Origin: AP-15 sp035570595
Lineage (GTDB): Bacteria > Pseudomonadota > Alphaproteobacteria > ATCC43930 > CGMCC-115725
Direction: 5' to 3'
Assembly (NCBI GenBank): GCA_035570595.1
Contig: DATMLF010000180.1
Coordinates: forward strand, 1-26,531
Length of the DNA stretch: 26,531 bases
The position numbers and the translations under genes were made by a program. The notes beneath the pieces were generated by a model. That model was not told where the DNA came from, made no database searches, and saw only the letters and a list, made by a program, of their open reading frames with translations. Of the stretch, positions 14,171 to 22,233 are shown one piece after another (within the stretch, counting starts at the first letter, position 1; every line of letters starts with the position of its first letter).

Positions 14171-15363
14171 CCGCGGTCGAGCCGGCGGCGCAACGCCGCG
14201 GCAAGGCCGAAGGCCGCCGGGTTCAGGGTGATCGAAATCAACGCGCCGGCAAGGATCAGGTTCTGGCCGTCGGCGCTGAGCAGCCCGAGCGCCGCGCCAA
14301 GCGCCGCCAGCATGAACGAAAACTCGCCGATCTGCGCGAGGCTCGCCGCGACGGTCAACGCGGTTGCCGCCGGATATCCGGCGAGCCGCACGATCGCAAA
14401 AGCGGCGATCGACTTGCCGAGCAGGATCACCGCCAGCACCGCCAGCACCTGAAACGGATGCCGCACCAGGATGCCCGGGTCGAACAGCATGCCGACCGAC
14501 AAAAAGAACAACACCGCGAAGGCGTCCTCGAGCGGTTTGGCCTGTTCGGCGGCGCGATGGCTGTGGTCGCTCTCGCTGACGACGACGCCGGCGCAAAACG
14601 CCCCGAGGGCAAACGAAACCCCGAACAGCTCGGAGGCGGCAAAGGCGATGCCGAGCGCCACCGCGACGACCGCCAGGGTGAACAGCTCGCGCGACCCCGT
14701 GCGCACGACCTGCTCCAGGAGCCACGGCAGCACCCGGGCGCCGACCACCAGCATCAAGGCGACAAAGCCGGCCACCTTGGCGAGGGTCACGGCGAGCGGC
14801 AGGGCGAGCCGCGCCGCCGACATCCCACCACCGCCGCCCGGCATCGCGGCCACCGCCGGCAGGATGACCAACGCCGCGACCGTGAACAGGTCTTCGACGA
14901 TCAGCCAGCCGGTTGCGATGCGGCCGTCGGCGAGGCCCAGCATGCCGCGCTCCTCCAGCGCCCGCAGCATCACGACCGTGCTCGCGATCGACAGAGCGAG
15001 CCCGAGCACGAGCCCCGCGCCAAAGCTCCAGCCCCACAGCCGCGAGATGCCGAGGCCGAGCGCCGTCGCGACTGCGATCTGCCCGATCGCCCCCGGCACC
15101 GCGATCCGGCGGACCGCCATCAGGTCGCGGATCGAAAAATGCATCCCGACCCCGAACATCAGCAGCATGACGCCGATCTCGGCGAGCTGCGGCGCGAGGT
15201 GAACGTCGGCGACGTAGCCGGGCGTGAACGGGCCGACCGCGACACCGGCCATGAGATAACCGACGATCGGCGGCAACCCGAGCCGCGCCGACGCGAAGCC
15301 GCCGGCGAACGCGAGCGCCAGCCCGACCGCAATCGTCGAGATCAGCGGGATTTCGTGCGGCAC
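14158..15363 (-). CDS. CPA2 cation:proton antiporter (YbaL/KefB-like, no RCK domain)
   Basis: This inner-membrane monovalent-cation/proton antiporter has 401 residues and about 12 helices. The text follows E. coli YbaL closely: LPPIVGYLMAGVAVGPFTPGYVADVHLAPQLAEIGVMLLMFGVGMHFS, PGAIGQIAVATALG, LALSIASTVVMLRALEERG and IATGWLIVEDLFTVAALVILPAVAA. YbaL and KefB proteins normally continue into a cytoplasmic RCK/TrkA-N domain (about 560-620 residues). This protein stops after the membrane domain at ALRRRLDRGQPA, so ligand or redox gating through RCK is absent. The GTG start directly follows the TGA of the methyltransferase gene (tgagtg) with no clear ribosome site, implying translational coupling. 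Its 3' end overlaps that of the AI-2E-family gene. Confidence 0.88.
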   Translation of the reverse strand: MPHEIPLISTIAVGLALAFAGGFASARLGLPPIVGYLMAGVAVGPFTPGYVADVHLAPQLAEIGVMLLMFGVGMHFSIRDLMAVRRIAVPGAIGQIAVATALGLGISRLWGWSFGAGLVLGLALSIASTVVMLRALEERGMLGLADGRIATGWLIVEDLFTVAALVILPAVAAMPGGGGGMSAARLALPLAVTLAKVAGFVALMLVVGARVLPWLLEQVVRTGSRELFTLAVVAVALGIAFAASELFGVSFALGAFCAGVVVSESDHSHRAAEQAKPLEDAFAVLFFLSVGMLFDPGILVRHPFQVLAVLAVILLGKSIAAFAIVRLAGYPAATALTVAASLAQIGEFSFMLAALGAALGLLSADGQNLILAGALISITLNPAAFGLAAALRRRLDRGQPA

Positions 15364-16125
15364 TCAGCTTGGGCGAAAAGCGCGGAACCGCAGGCGGACA
15401 TAGTCGGCGACCCAGACGCCGCGCTCGTCGGTCAGCACCGGGCGCAACAGCTCGACGACCTCGCGGCGCGCAGCCATGCGGTCGGCGGACGGCAATGGGC
15501 CAAAGAAATCGTCGGCAAAGGTGTCGAGCCACGCTTCGAGCCCGGCGGCAAGCGGCGTTGGACGCGGCATGATGCCGATCTCGTCGACCATGAACCCGGC
15601 GGCCTCGAGCTTGTCGCGATAGGCCTCGGCCGAGGGAAAATACCACGGGCTGAGGCGGCCGGCGTCGAGCCCGCGGCGGCCCACGACCGCGCGCAGCGCC
15701 ACCATGATCGCCGCCGTGTTGTTCTGGCCGCCCATCTCGGCGACTAGCCGGCCGCCCGGCTTCAGCGCCTTGAATATGCGTGCCAGGACGGTTTCCGGCG
15801 GGCGCATCCAGTGCAGAGCGGCATTTGAGAACACGGCGTCGAACACGCCCGCGAAATCGAGGTCCTGCCCCGCCGCGACCCGCGCGTCGAGCCCACGCGC
15901 CCGCGCCGCGGCAACCATGTCGGGAGCGGCGTCGACCGCGACCACAACCGCACCCCCCTCGGCGATTTTTTCGGTCAGGACGCCGTCGCCGCAGCCGAGG
16001 TCGAGTATGTGCTCGCCCGGCCTCGGCGCCAGCAGCTCCAGCACGGGTGCTCCGAGCGTCGGCACGAAATGCGCGGTCTCGGCGTAGCGCCGCGCCGACC
16101 AATGCTGCCGCGAGATTTCCGCCAT
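15364..16125 (-). CDS. Class I SAM-dependent methyltransferase (trans-aconitate-methyltransferase-like)
   Basis: This soluble methyltransferase has 253 residues. The SAM-binding motif I is HILDLGCGDGVLTEKIA (39-55), followed by VVVAVDAAPDM with the acidic end of strand 2. The 'FDAVFSNAALHWM' stretch corresponds to motif IV, and LKPGGRLVAEMGGQNN to the post-I region. The combination SNAALHWM plus GGQNN is typical of the Tam-like or malonyl-ACP-methyltransferase-like branch. The 3' end abuts the antiporter start (TGA then GTG), so the two are probably one operon. There is no metabolic partner nearby to define the methyl acceptor. The ATG at 16125 is preceded by only a weak site. Confidence 0.85.
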   Translation of the reverse strand: MAEISRQHWSARRYAETAHFVPTLGAPVLELLAPRPGEHILDLGCGDGVLTEKIAEGGAVVVAVDAAPDMVAAARARGLDARVAAGQDLDFAGVFDAVFSNAALHWMRPPETVLARIFKALKPGGRLVAEMGGQNNTAAIMVALRAVVGRRGLDAGRLSPWYFPSAEAYRDKLEAAGFMVDEIGIMPRPTPLAAGLEAWLDTFADDFFGPLPSADRMAARREVVELLRPVLTDERGVWVADYVRLRFRAFRPS

Positions 16126-16328
16126 ACAGGGCCTCTACCCGATGCCAATGCCGTGCCTTTGCTGCCGCTGCTTGTGCCGCAAATCGCCGGCGCGAGTCGA
16201 GCGCCGCCTCGCGTCGCCCGTCCCTGAACATTGGCTGCGTCAGGGCCGGCGGAAGCCTGGAGGCCGCAAGACGCGCCGCGCGAGCGATGCTACGATCGCC
16301 CTTCGTTCAACGGTCAGAGGATCGGCGG

Positions 16329-16928
16329 GTGACGGTTTTTCATCTTTTGCGGCACGGCGAGCCCGCCGTGTTCGGGCGCGTCAACGGCCGCCTGCCGGGC
16401 ATCGGCCTGTCGCCGGCGGGGCGCGCCGAGGTCGCGGCGGTCGCCGAGCGTCTGGTCGGCGCAAAGATCGACGCGATCTACTCGAGCCCGCTCGAGCGCA
16501 CCCGCGAGACCGCCGACATCGTCGCCGCCCGGCTCGGCCTGCCGGTCACGTTCCGCGACGACGTGATCGAGCTCGACTTTGGCGAATGGACCGGCTTCAC
16601 CTTCGACCAGGTCCGCGCCGACCCGCGCTGGCCGCCATGGCAGACCTGCCGCAGCATCGCCGCGATACCGGGCGGCGAAAGCTGGCGCCAGGTGCAGGAC
16701 CGCACCGTCGACGCCCTCTTCGAACTGCGCCGCGCCCATCCCGACGGGACGGTCCTCGTGGTCAGCCATGGCGACGTGATCCGGGCCGCGCTGCTGTTCG
16801 CGCTCGGCATGCCGCTCGACCTTTACGCGCGGCTCGAAATCGGCCTCGCCTCGCTCAGCACCTTGCGGCTTGACGACAGCGGCGTGCGCGTCTCCGCCGT
16901 CAACGAGCGCCCGCCGGCGCGGCTTTAG
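16329..16928 (+). CDS. Histidine phosphatase family protein (phosphoglycerate-mutase-like)
   Basis: This is a 199-residue branch-1 histidine phosphatase. The phosphoacceptor motif LLRHGEP lies at residues 6-12 with H9 as the nucleophile. SSPLERTRETADIVA holds the second catalytic Arg region, ELDFGEWTGFTF follows, and VVSHGDVIRAALLFALGMPLD holds the second catalytic His. This pattern is that of CobC/GpmB-like phosphatases, whose substrates range from alpha-ribazole phosphate to phosphoglycerate and cannot be set here. The GTG start at 16329 was chosen because cagagga lies 7 bases upstream and the protein then begins right at the RHG strand. The frame is open much further upstream, but that text is not protein-like. 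It overlaps the amine oxidase gene tail to tail by 4 bp. Confidence 0.88.
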   Translation: MTVFHLLRHGEPAVFGRVNGRLPGIGLSPAGRAEVAAVAERLVGAKIDAIYSSPLERTRETADIVAARLGLPVTFRDDVIELDFGEWTGFTFDQVRADPRWPPWQTCRSIAAIPGGESWRQVQDRTVDALFELRRAHPDGTVLVVSHGDVIRAALLFALGMPLDLYARLEIGLASLSTLRLDDSGVRVSAVNERPPARL

Positions 16929-18193
16929 CGCCGCCCAAGACTGGCGAGGACGGCGTCGGCGGCGGCAACGCCCGTCATATAGGCGCCGTGCGCGGTCGAG
17001 AAAAAGTTCGGCGAGGTCGCCTCGCCGGCGAAAAACAGCCGTTCGTCGACCGGGGCTGCCAGGGTCGCGCGGTCGCCGGAATGGCCGGGCATGGCGTAGG
17101 AGTAAGAGCCGCGCGACCACGGGTCGTGGAGCCAGGCCGTCGCGGCGAGCGGCGAGATGTGGTTGCGGATGCCGCTGCCGAGGATGTCCGCGAGCTCGTC
17201 GGCGGCAAAGGCGAACATCGCCGCCGCTCCCTCCCGCTCCATCGCCGCGGCAAACCGCCCGCCGAAAAAGCAGTAGATCGCCGGCCGGCCGAGCGGGCGC
17301 AGCTGATAGCTCATAGTCTCGCGCCTGGTGGTCGAGCCGACGAGAAAGCCGTCCTGGCCGAGGTCGCCCGCCAGATCGCTCGCCTCGTCGTCGAGCGCGA
17401 TGAACAGCTTGTCGTCGACCCCGAGCGGCAGCCCCGCCGCCGCCGCGATTTTTTCCGGCAGCGCCGGCGTGAAGCGAAGCGCTTCCGCCGCCAGAATCGA
17501 GGTTGGCACCGTCGTGACGACCCGCCTTGCGCGCACCGTGCCGCGCGCCGTTTCGAGTTCGATCGTCGGCCCGCGATGATCGACCCGCGACACCGAAGTG
17601 TCCAACGCGACCGGCAGCCCTTCGGCCAATGTCTCGAACAGCCGGCCGTAGCCCTCGCCGAGGCGCCAGTTCACGTTGGTGCTGTTGTCGTCGTAGCGGA
17701 CATAGTCCTTGACCGAGACGCGGTCGAGCTCGGCGCCGTTGGCCCAGGTGCTGGTGGCGTCGAGGAGCTGGTTCCAGCGCCCTCCGGGCGGGAGCGTGCT
17801 CGCCAGCGAGCGGTCCTCCCGCTCTGACGCCGCCTTGCGGCGCAGCCGACCTTGGGTTTCGCGGGTCGCGAGCCAGTCGGCCTCGGCCGCGGGCGTCTCG
17901 CCGCTCCGCGACAGCCGCGAGGTCCATTCCGGCGGCCGGCGATGCACCGCAAACCCGAGCCGCTGGGCGATCGGCGACAGTGGGTTGCGATCGGCCGAGT
18001 GCAGCCATTCCGCACCACGGTCGAGCGCAAAGCCGGCGGGTGCGATCGTGTTGACGCGGCCGCCGACGCGGTCGCGCGCCTCCAATGCCAGCACCGTCAA
18101 CCCGCCCGCCTCGGCAAGCCGCCGGGTGGCGCCGATGCCGGCGGCGCCGGCGCCGATGACCGCTACGTCGACGTCCGCCGGAAACGACGTCAT
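16925..18193 (-). CDS. Flavin monoamine oxidase family FAD-dependent oxidoreductase
   Basis: This 422-residue FAD enzyme of the amine oxidase superfamily is complete. The N-terminal dinucleotide motif is VAVIGAGAAGIGATRRLAEAGG (G14, G16, G19), followed by LEARDRVGGRVNT, the GG doublet that defines the family. FALDRGAEWLHSAD positions the flavin. The C-terminal FAD-binding motif is RLFFAGEATSPNFFSTAHGAYMTGVAAADAVL. Members oxidise amines, amino acids or polyamines. The substrate cage is variable and no specific substrate is suggested. It is a single gene: its 3' end meets the phosphatase stop and 242 bp of non-coding sequence lie upstream. The ATG at 18193 follows a G-rich gggggcggcg. Confidence 0.9.
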   Translation of the reverse strand: MTSFPADVDVAVIGAGAAGIGATRRLAEAGGLTVLALEARDRVGGRVNTIAPAGFALDRGAEWLHSADRNPLSPIAQRLGFAVHRRPPEWTSRLSRSGETPAAEADWLATRETQGRLRRKAASEREDRSLASTLPPGGRWNQLLDATSTWANGAELDRVSVKDYVRYDDNSTNVNWRLGEGYGRLFETLAEGLPVALDTSVSRVDHRGPTIELETARGTVRARRVVTTVPTSILAAEALRFTPALPEKIAAAAGLPLGVDDKLFIALDDEASDLAGDLGQDGFLVGSTTRRETMSYQLRPLGRPAIYCFFGGRFAAAMEREGAAAMFAFAADELADILGSGIRNHISPLAATAWLHDPWSRGSYSYAMPGHSGDRATLAAPVDERLFFAGEATSPNFFSTAHGAYMTGVAAADAVLASLGRR

Positions 18194-18435
18194 CGCCGCC
18201 CCCGCGCTTCGCCGACGCGTGCCCTGGCGGCGGGAGTGAGCGGACGATTGGCGGGCTCGCTGCGTCGCCTTGGCGATTTCACGATCGTGACCTTCTATCG
18301 GTTATGGCTACCCGTTACGGCTATCTGCTCCGGCGGCCGGTTGCAGCGGCCGACTGGTGCGGCATCAGGATCGATCCGGAAACCGGCGTCGTCAACGCCT
18401 TGCACTGTTCGATCAACCTGGCGCCGCGCGAGCCC

Positions 18436-19419
18436 TCACGGCACCAGCACCGCGGCTCCGCGCAGCCGGCCGTGCCGCAAATCGGCAAGTGCGTCGTTGG
18501 CGCGGTCGAGCGGGTAGGGGACGGTCTCGGCGCGCACCCCGGCCTTTGGCGCCAAAGCCAGAAACTCCTCGGCGTCGCGGCGCGTCAGGTTGGCGACAGA
18601 GCGCACGACGCGCTCCTCCCACAGCAGGCGGTACGGGAAGGACGGGATGTCGCTCATGTGGATGCCGCCGCTGACCACGGTGCCGCCCTTTTTGGTCGCG
18701 GCCAGCGCCGCCGGCACCAATACCCCGACGGGCGCAAAGATCAGCGCCGCATCGACCGGCTCGGGGGGTGTGGCCGTCGAATCCCCGGCCCATTCGGCGC
18801 CGAGCCGGCACGCAAACTCCTGCGCCTCGCGGTCGCCCGGGCGGGTGAACGCGAACAGCCGCCGGCCCTGGTGGCGGATCACCTGGGCGACCAGGTGGGC
18901 GGCGGCGCCGAACCCGTAGATGCCGACGAGCCGCGCGTCGCCGGTCATGCGCAGGGTGCGGTAGCCGATCAGCCCGGCGCACATCAGCGGCGCCGCCTCC
19001 ACGTCGCCGTAAGCAGGGTCGATCGCAAAGCAATAGCGCTGGTCGGCGACGGCGAGCTCGGCATAGCCGCCGTCGATGTCGTAGCCGGTGAACCGCGCCC
19101 GGTCGCACAAATTCTCACGACCGCTACGGCAGTATTCGCAAACCCCGCAGGTCCAGCCGAGCCACGGCACGCCGACCCGGTCGCCGATCGCGAAACGGCC
19201 GACCTCCGCACCCTTTTCGACGACCGTGCCGATCACCTCGTGGCCGAGCACGAGCGGCAGCTTGGGGTTCGGCAGTTCGTCGTCGACGACATGCAGGTCG
19301 GTGCGACAGACGGCGCAGGCATGCACCGCGATCAGCACCTGCTGCGGGCCCGGCCGCGGCGCCGGCAGGTCCGCGGCGACCAGTGGCTGTCTTGCTGCGG
19401 TCAGCAGCTGCGCGCGCAT
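18436..19419 (-). CDS. Zinc-dependent alcohol dehydrogenase (MDR family)
   Basis: This is a 327-residue medium-chain NAD(P)-dependent alcohol dehydrogenase. Catalytic zinc ligands are C38 (VHACAVCRTDLH), H60/E61 (LGHEVIG) and probably C147 (LMCAGLIGYR). The structural zinc is held by C91, C94, C97 and C105 (CGVCEYCRSGRENLC). The cofactor site is GIYGFGAAAHL (166-176), where the last Gly of the usual GxGxxG is replaced by Ala; this is common in the AdhA-like subgroup. The ATG at 19419 was chosen for its strong gaggagg site. An upstream in-frame extension to 19773 runs through a divergent gene and is rejected. It likely interconverts an alcohol and an aldehyde. It is divergent from the putative lipoprotein, with a tandem direct repeat between them. 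Confidence 0.9.
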   Translation of the reverse strand: MRAQLLTAARQPLVAADLPAPRPGPQQVLIAVHACAVCRTDLHVVDDELPNPKLPLVLGHEVIGTVVEKGAEVGRFAIGDRVGVPWLGWTCGVCEYCRSGRENLCDRARFTGYDIDGGYAELAVADQRYCFAIDPAYGDVEAAPLMCAGLIGYRTLRMTGDARLVGIYGFGAAAHLVAQVIRHQGRRLFAFTRPGDREAQEFACRLGAEWAGDSTATPPEPVDAALIFAPVGVLVPAALAATKKGGTVVSGGIHMSDIPSFPYRLLWEERVVRSVANLTRRDAEEFLALAPKAGVRAETVPYPLDRANDALADLRHGRLRGAAVLVP

Positions 19420-19450
19420 CGCAAGCCTCCTCGGCGCCGGGCTTGGTCGT

Positions 19451-19482
19451 GCCCGGGTTTGATGTTGCCCGGGTTTGATCTT
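19451..19482 (+). repeat. 16-bp tandem direct repeat in a divergent promoter region
   Basis: gcccgggtttgatgtt (19451-19466) is followed at once by gcccgggtttgatctt (19467-19482), differing at one base. A degenerate third unit may precede it at about 19435-19450 (10 of 16 matches). It sits in the 90-bp region between the divergent adh and lipoprotein genes, where direct repeats could bind a regulator. It could also be simple slippage. Confidence 0.6.
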
Positions 19483-19509
19483 CGACGCCGCGCCGCGCAG
19501 TATCGCTGC

Positions 19510-19842
19510 ATGCGCCGTATTCGACGAGCCCGTGCAGCCATTGCTGCTGAGATCGCGTGCGCCGTCCTTCTGTGCGGCGCCGCCGCCGGTTGCGGCCTCG
19601 CCCCGCAGGGCGGCATGGCGGAGCGCTGCGCCGACCTGATGAAACAGGCCTATCCCGGCGCCGACATCGACATCACCAAGCGCGAGGCCGCGGCGACCAG
19701 CCTGACCAAGATCGTCGCGCATGTCGCAGGCGACCGGGCCAACCTGCCGCCGCATCCGCCGGTCGCCCGTCACCTCGCTGTCGAGTGCACGTTCGACAAC
19801 GGCGTGCTAACCGGCTTTCGCTGGACCGCAGGTCCGAAGTGA
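19510..19842 (+). CDS. Small putative lipoprotein, conserved hypothetical
   Basis: This 110-residue protein has a basic N-terminus (MRRIRRARAA), a hydrophobic segment (residues 9-27) and AAGC with Cys28 as a plausible but weak lipobox, so it is probably exported or lipidated. The mature part reads CADLMKQAYPGADIDITKREAAATSLTKIVAHVAGDRAN and ends with HLAVECTFDNGVLTGFRWTAGPK. This compact alpha/beta pattern matches a conserved alphaproteobacterial protein with no assigned function, as far as I recognise it. The ATG at 19510 was chosen because the signal segment starts there. The frame is open for 1.2 kb upstream only because it shadows the adh gene. It is followed 84 bp later by bpt on the same strand. 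Confidence 0.72.
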   Translation: MRRIRRARAAIAAEIACAVLLCGAAAGCGLAPQGGMAERCADLMKQAYPGADIDITKREAAATSLTKIVAHVAGDRANLPPHPPVARHLAVECTFDNGVLTGFRWTAGPK

Positions 19843-19926
19843 GTGGGCGCGCGCAGGGCTGGCACCGCCGCCCCGGTCTCGTTCATACTTAGGCGAAATG
19901 ACAGGACTCGAGGGGTAGGAAGAGGG

Positions 19927-20745
19927 ATGGATCTTGGCCCGGCCGACGGCGGCGACAGACCGGCGCGCGATGGGCTGCCTCGCGGCAAGCGCCTCGGCGC
20001 GGCGCGCGAGCCCCTTGCCGCACCTCTGCTGCAGTTTTTTGCGACCTCGCCGGTAGCCTGCCCCTATGTTCCGGGTCGCCACGAGCGCAAGCTGATCGTC
20101 GAGCTCGACAGCCCCGCGACCGCCCGCGCCTACGACGATTTGTCGCGGGCCGGGTTTCGCCGCAGCCATCGCTTTGCCTACCGCCCCGCCTGCCGCGGCT
20201 GCGCCGCCTGCGTGCCGGTGCGCATTGCCGTCGCGAGTTTCCGCGACACGCGTTGGACCCGGCGCATCCGCAACGCCAACCGCGACCTCTCCGCCGATTT
20301 CGCGCCGGCGCGCGCGACGGCGGGGCAATTCCGGCTGTTCCTCGCCTATCAGCACGCCCGCCACGGCGACAGTGAAATGGCGACGATGAGCTACCGCGAC
20401 TATCGTGCGATGGTCGAGGACACGCCGGTGCGCACCGAGGTCGCGGAACTTCGCGACGGCGCCGGCAGCCTTGTGGCCGTTTCATTGATCGACCGGGTCG
20501 ACGACGGCATATCAGCGGTTTACAGCTTTTTCGACCCGCAGCAGAAAAAGCGCAGCCTCGGCAGCTGGAGCATTCTGCGGCTCGTCGACGAATGCCGGCG
20601 GCTGGCCGCGCCGTTCGTCTATCTCGGCTATTGGATCGCCGACAGCCCGAAGATGGCGTATAAGGCTCGTTTCCCCGCGCTCGAACAGTTGACCGAGGCC
20701 GGCTGGTCCGCGCTGGCGCACCCTCCGGGCCCCGCCCGCGACTGA
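19927..20745 (+). CDS. bpt: Aspartate/glutamate leucyltransferase (arginyltransferase family)
   Basis: This tRNA-dependent aminoacyl transferase adds Leu to proteins with N-terminal Asp or Glu, feeding the ClpS/ClpAP N-degron pathway in the cytoplasm. The 272 residues include FFATSPVACPYVPGRHERKL (37-56, with C45). The cysteine cluster lies in GFRRSHRFAYRPACRGCAACVPVRI (C89, C92, C95). SLGSWSILRLVDEC, VYLGYWI and KMAYKARFPALEQL follow, all diagnostic of Bpt. The ATG at 19927 follows ggaagaggg. An in-frame upstream extension to 19843 lacks a ribosome site and family text. The N-terminal 25 residues are a little longer than usual. It stands apart from other proteolysis genes here. The family is certain; Asp/Glu-to-Leu specificity is known for bacterial Bpt and inferred here. 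Confidence 0.93.
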   Translation: MDLGPADGGDRPARDGLPRGKRLGAAREPLAAPLLQFFATSPVACPYVPGRHERKLIVELDSPATARAYDDLSRAGFRRSHRFAYRPACRGCAACVPVRIAVASFRDTRWTRRIRNANRDLSADFAPARATAGQFRLFLAYQHARHGDSEMATMSYRDYRAMVEDTPVRTEVAELRDGAGSLVAVSLIDRVDDGISAVYSFFDPQQKKRSLGSWSILRLVDECRRLAAPFVYLGYWIADSPKMAYKARFPALEQLTEAGWSALAHPPGPARD

Positions 20746-20776
20746 CGACTGATTCCGCCCTCGGTCGAAACCCGCG

Positions 20777-21583
20777 CTAAGCGCTCGCGAACAGCTCGTA
20801 GATGATGAACGATTCGATCAGGATCGAACGCTCGTAGGCGGCGCGAGCGCGGAACCCGGCGCGCTCGATCAGCCGGCCGAACAAGTCGAGGTTGGTGTCC
20901 GACGACACCATGACGTAAAGCCGCCCACCCGGCTTCAGCCGCTGGCGCGCCTGCTCGAACAGCGCGGCTACGTCGCGATAGCGCGGGCCGGCATGCCAGC
21001 CGCGGTCGGCGAGGTCGCGCGGCTCGCCGGCGTGCTTGGGCGGGCTCGACAAGATCACGTCAAAGAGCGGCCGCGGCGCAAACGCCGAGAGCAAATCGCA
21101 GCCGACCGCGTCGATGCGCTCGCCCAAGCCGTTGGCCCGCGCGTTTTCGCCGGCCGAGAGCGCGGCGTTCGGGTTGATGTCGGCGGCAACGACTTGGCCG
21201 GCGCCGGCGCGCGCCGCGGCGAGCGCCAGGATGCCCGATCCGGTCCCGATATCGAGGACGCGCTTGCCGGCCAGGTCGAGATGGCTGATGAACTCGGCGA
21301 AGCACTCGCTGCTGATGAAATAGCGCGGGTGAAACACCGTCGGGCGCACGGTCAAGCGAAAGCCGGCGGCCTGCGTGACGCGCACCCGCCGCCGCGCCAG
21401 GATCAGGTGATAGGCAAAAAAGTGGATGGCGCGGCGCAGCACCCGGCGGAACCGGCCGTGTGGAGCAAACCGGCGGCCGAGCGCCGCGGCCGCGCCGCCG
21501 GCCTCGCCGATCTCGGCCGCACCTTGCGCCGGGGCCGCCCGCGCCGCGGGGGCATGCCCGCGCGGCGGCGTCTCCCAGCTCAA
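20777..21583 (-). CDS. Class I SAM-dependent methyltransferase (HemK/small-domain type)
   Basis: This methyltransferase belongs to the small-MTase/PrmC-like fold. Domain text: FHPRYFISSECFAEFISHLDL is followed by motif I GKRVLDIGTGSGILALAAARAGA. VVAADINPNAALSAGENARANGLG and the catalytic loop FDVILSSPPKHAGEP (SSPP replacing NPPY) come next, then LKPGGRLYVMVSSDTNLDLFG and the C-terminal ILIESFIIYEL. SSPP rather than N/D-PPY suggests that the acceptor may not be the GGQ or adenine amide typical of NPPY enzymes. The start is uncertain. A TTG at 21583 overlaps the stop of the deaminase gene (ttga), implying coupling. The frame is open to a TTG at 21670, and a GTG lies just before the conserved RAIHFFAYHL helix. 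The N-terminal 50 residues are low complexity. Confidence 0.8.
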   Translation of the reverse strand: MSWETPPRGHAPAARAAPAQGAAEIGEAGGAAAALGRRFAPHGRFRRVLRRAIHFFAYHLILARRRVRVTQAAGFRLTVRPTVFHPRYFISSECFAEFISHLDLAGKRVLDIGTGSGILALAAARAGAGQVVAADINPNAALSAGENARANGLGERIDAVGCDLLSAFAPRPLFDVILSSPPKHAGEPRDLADRGWHAGPRYRDVAALFEQARQRLKPGGRLYVMVSSDTNLDLFGRLIERAGFRARAAYERSILIESFIIYELFASA

Positions 21584-22233
21584 AGGTCGCCGCGCCGCGG
21601 CATGGCGCGCCCGACGCGACCGCGCGACGGGCTCGTCCGCATGAACAGGATGTGCAGGTAGTGGCGCCAAGACCGGCTACGCCCCGGATGCACGAGGACT
21701 TGGCCGGCTTGCGTTGAGGGGGCGGTCAGCAGGCCCCGCAGCTTGATCATCTCCCAGGCGAACGGGCTCCACTCCCGCCAGACTTGCTGGGCTTCCTTGA
21801 GCAGAACCCCGCTCACCACCTCCGGCACGGGGCCAAAGATTTCGGGGATGCGGTCCGACACGCCGTCGTCGCGCAAGATGTTCCACTTCGACAGGCCGCC
21901 CATGACCGGCGAGCCGAGCGCGTAGACCACCCGGCCGACCCAGGCCTCGCGAATGCAATAGGCGCACATCGCGCACGGCTCGATGTTGGAATAGAGCGTG
22001 CAGCGGCGCAGCTGCTGGCGCCCGATCGCCTTTTGGGCATGGGAAAGTGTGATGATCTCGGCGTGACGCGAGACGTCGTCTTCGCGGTTGGTGCAATTGA
22101 CCGCTTCCGCGATGATTTCGCCGTCGAGCGCGATCACCGTGCCAAACGGATATTCGCCCTTGGTCATCGCCATCCGCGACAGTTCGATGCAGCGCGTCAT
22201 CATCGCCCTGTCGGTCGCCGCCCACGGTTCCAA
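21580..22233 (-). CDS. Nucleoside deaminase (cytidine/deoxycytidylate deaminase fold)
   Basis: This zinc-dependent deaminase is close to the guanine/adenosine-type nucleoside deaminases (TadA/GuaD relatives). Numbered from the TTG at 22233, the zinc motif is H57-A-E59 (SRHAEII) and P86-C87-A-M-C90 (EPCAMCAYC). GEYPFGTVIALDGEIIAEAVN precedes it. The TTG was chosen because a full caaggaggtgg lies about 10 bases upstream; an in-frame ATG pair at residues 11-12 is an alternative, and an upstream ATG at 22305 would put the ribosome site inside the gene. The C-terminus after residue 170 (LLTAPSTQAGQ... RAMPRRGDL) is unusually long and basic and overlaps the methyltransferase frame. Substrate is probably a purine base or nucleoside, inferred from family. 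Confidence 0.86.
   Translation of the reverse strand: MEPWAATDRAMMTRCIELSRMAMTKGEYPFGTVIALDGEIIAEAVNCTNREDDVSRHAEIITLSHAQKAIGRQQLRRCTLYSNIEPCAMCAYCIREAWVGRVVYALGSPVMGGLSKWNILRDDGVSDRIPEIFGPVPEVVSGVLLKEAQQVWREWSPFAWEMIKLRGLLTAPSTQAGQVLVHPGRSRSWRHYLHILFMRTSPSRGRVGRAMPRRGDL

Noticed and set aside
14458..15747. 429-codon + strand open frame
   Set aside because: It is antisense to the antiporter and methyltransferase genes and consists of Arg/Asp/Gln-rich shadow sequence.
13175..16231. 1018-codon open frame on the minus strand
   Set aside because: It runs antisense or out of frame to the AI-2E-family gene, the antiporter and the methyltransferase. Its translation is Arg/Ala/Gly-rich with no family motif. 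It is a by-product of strong GC codon bias.
16314..18008. 564-codon minus-strand open frame
   Set aside because: It is antisense to the histidine phosphatase and out of frame within the amine oxidase gene; both real genes have clear motifs.
18304..19509. Upstream extension of the small lipoprotein frame on the + strand
   Set aside because: It is antisense to the zinc alcohol dehydrogenase. Recognisable protein text begins only at the signal segment at 19510.
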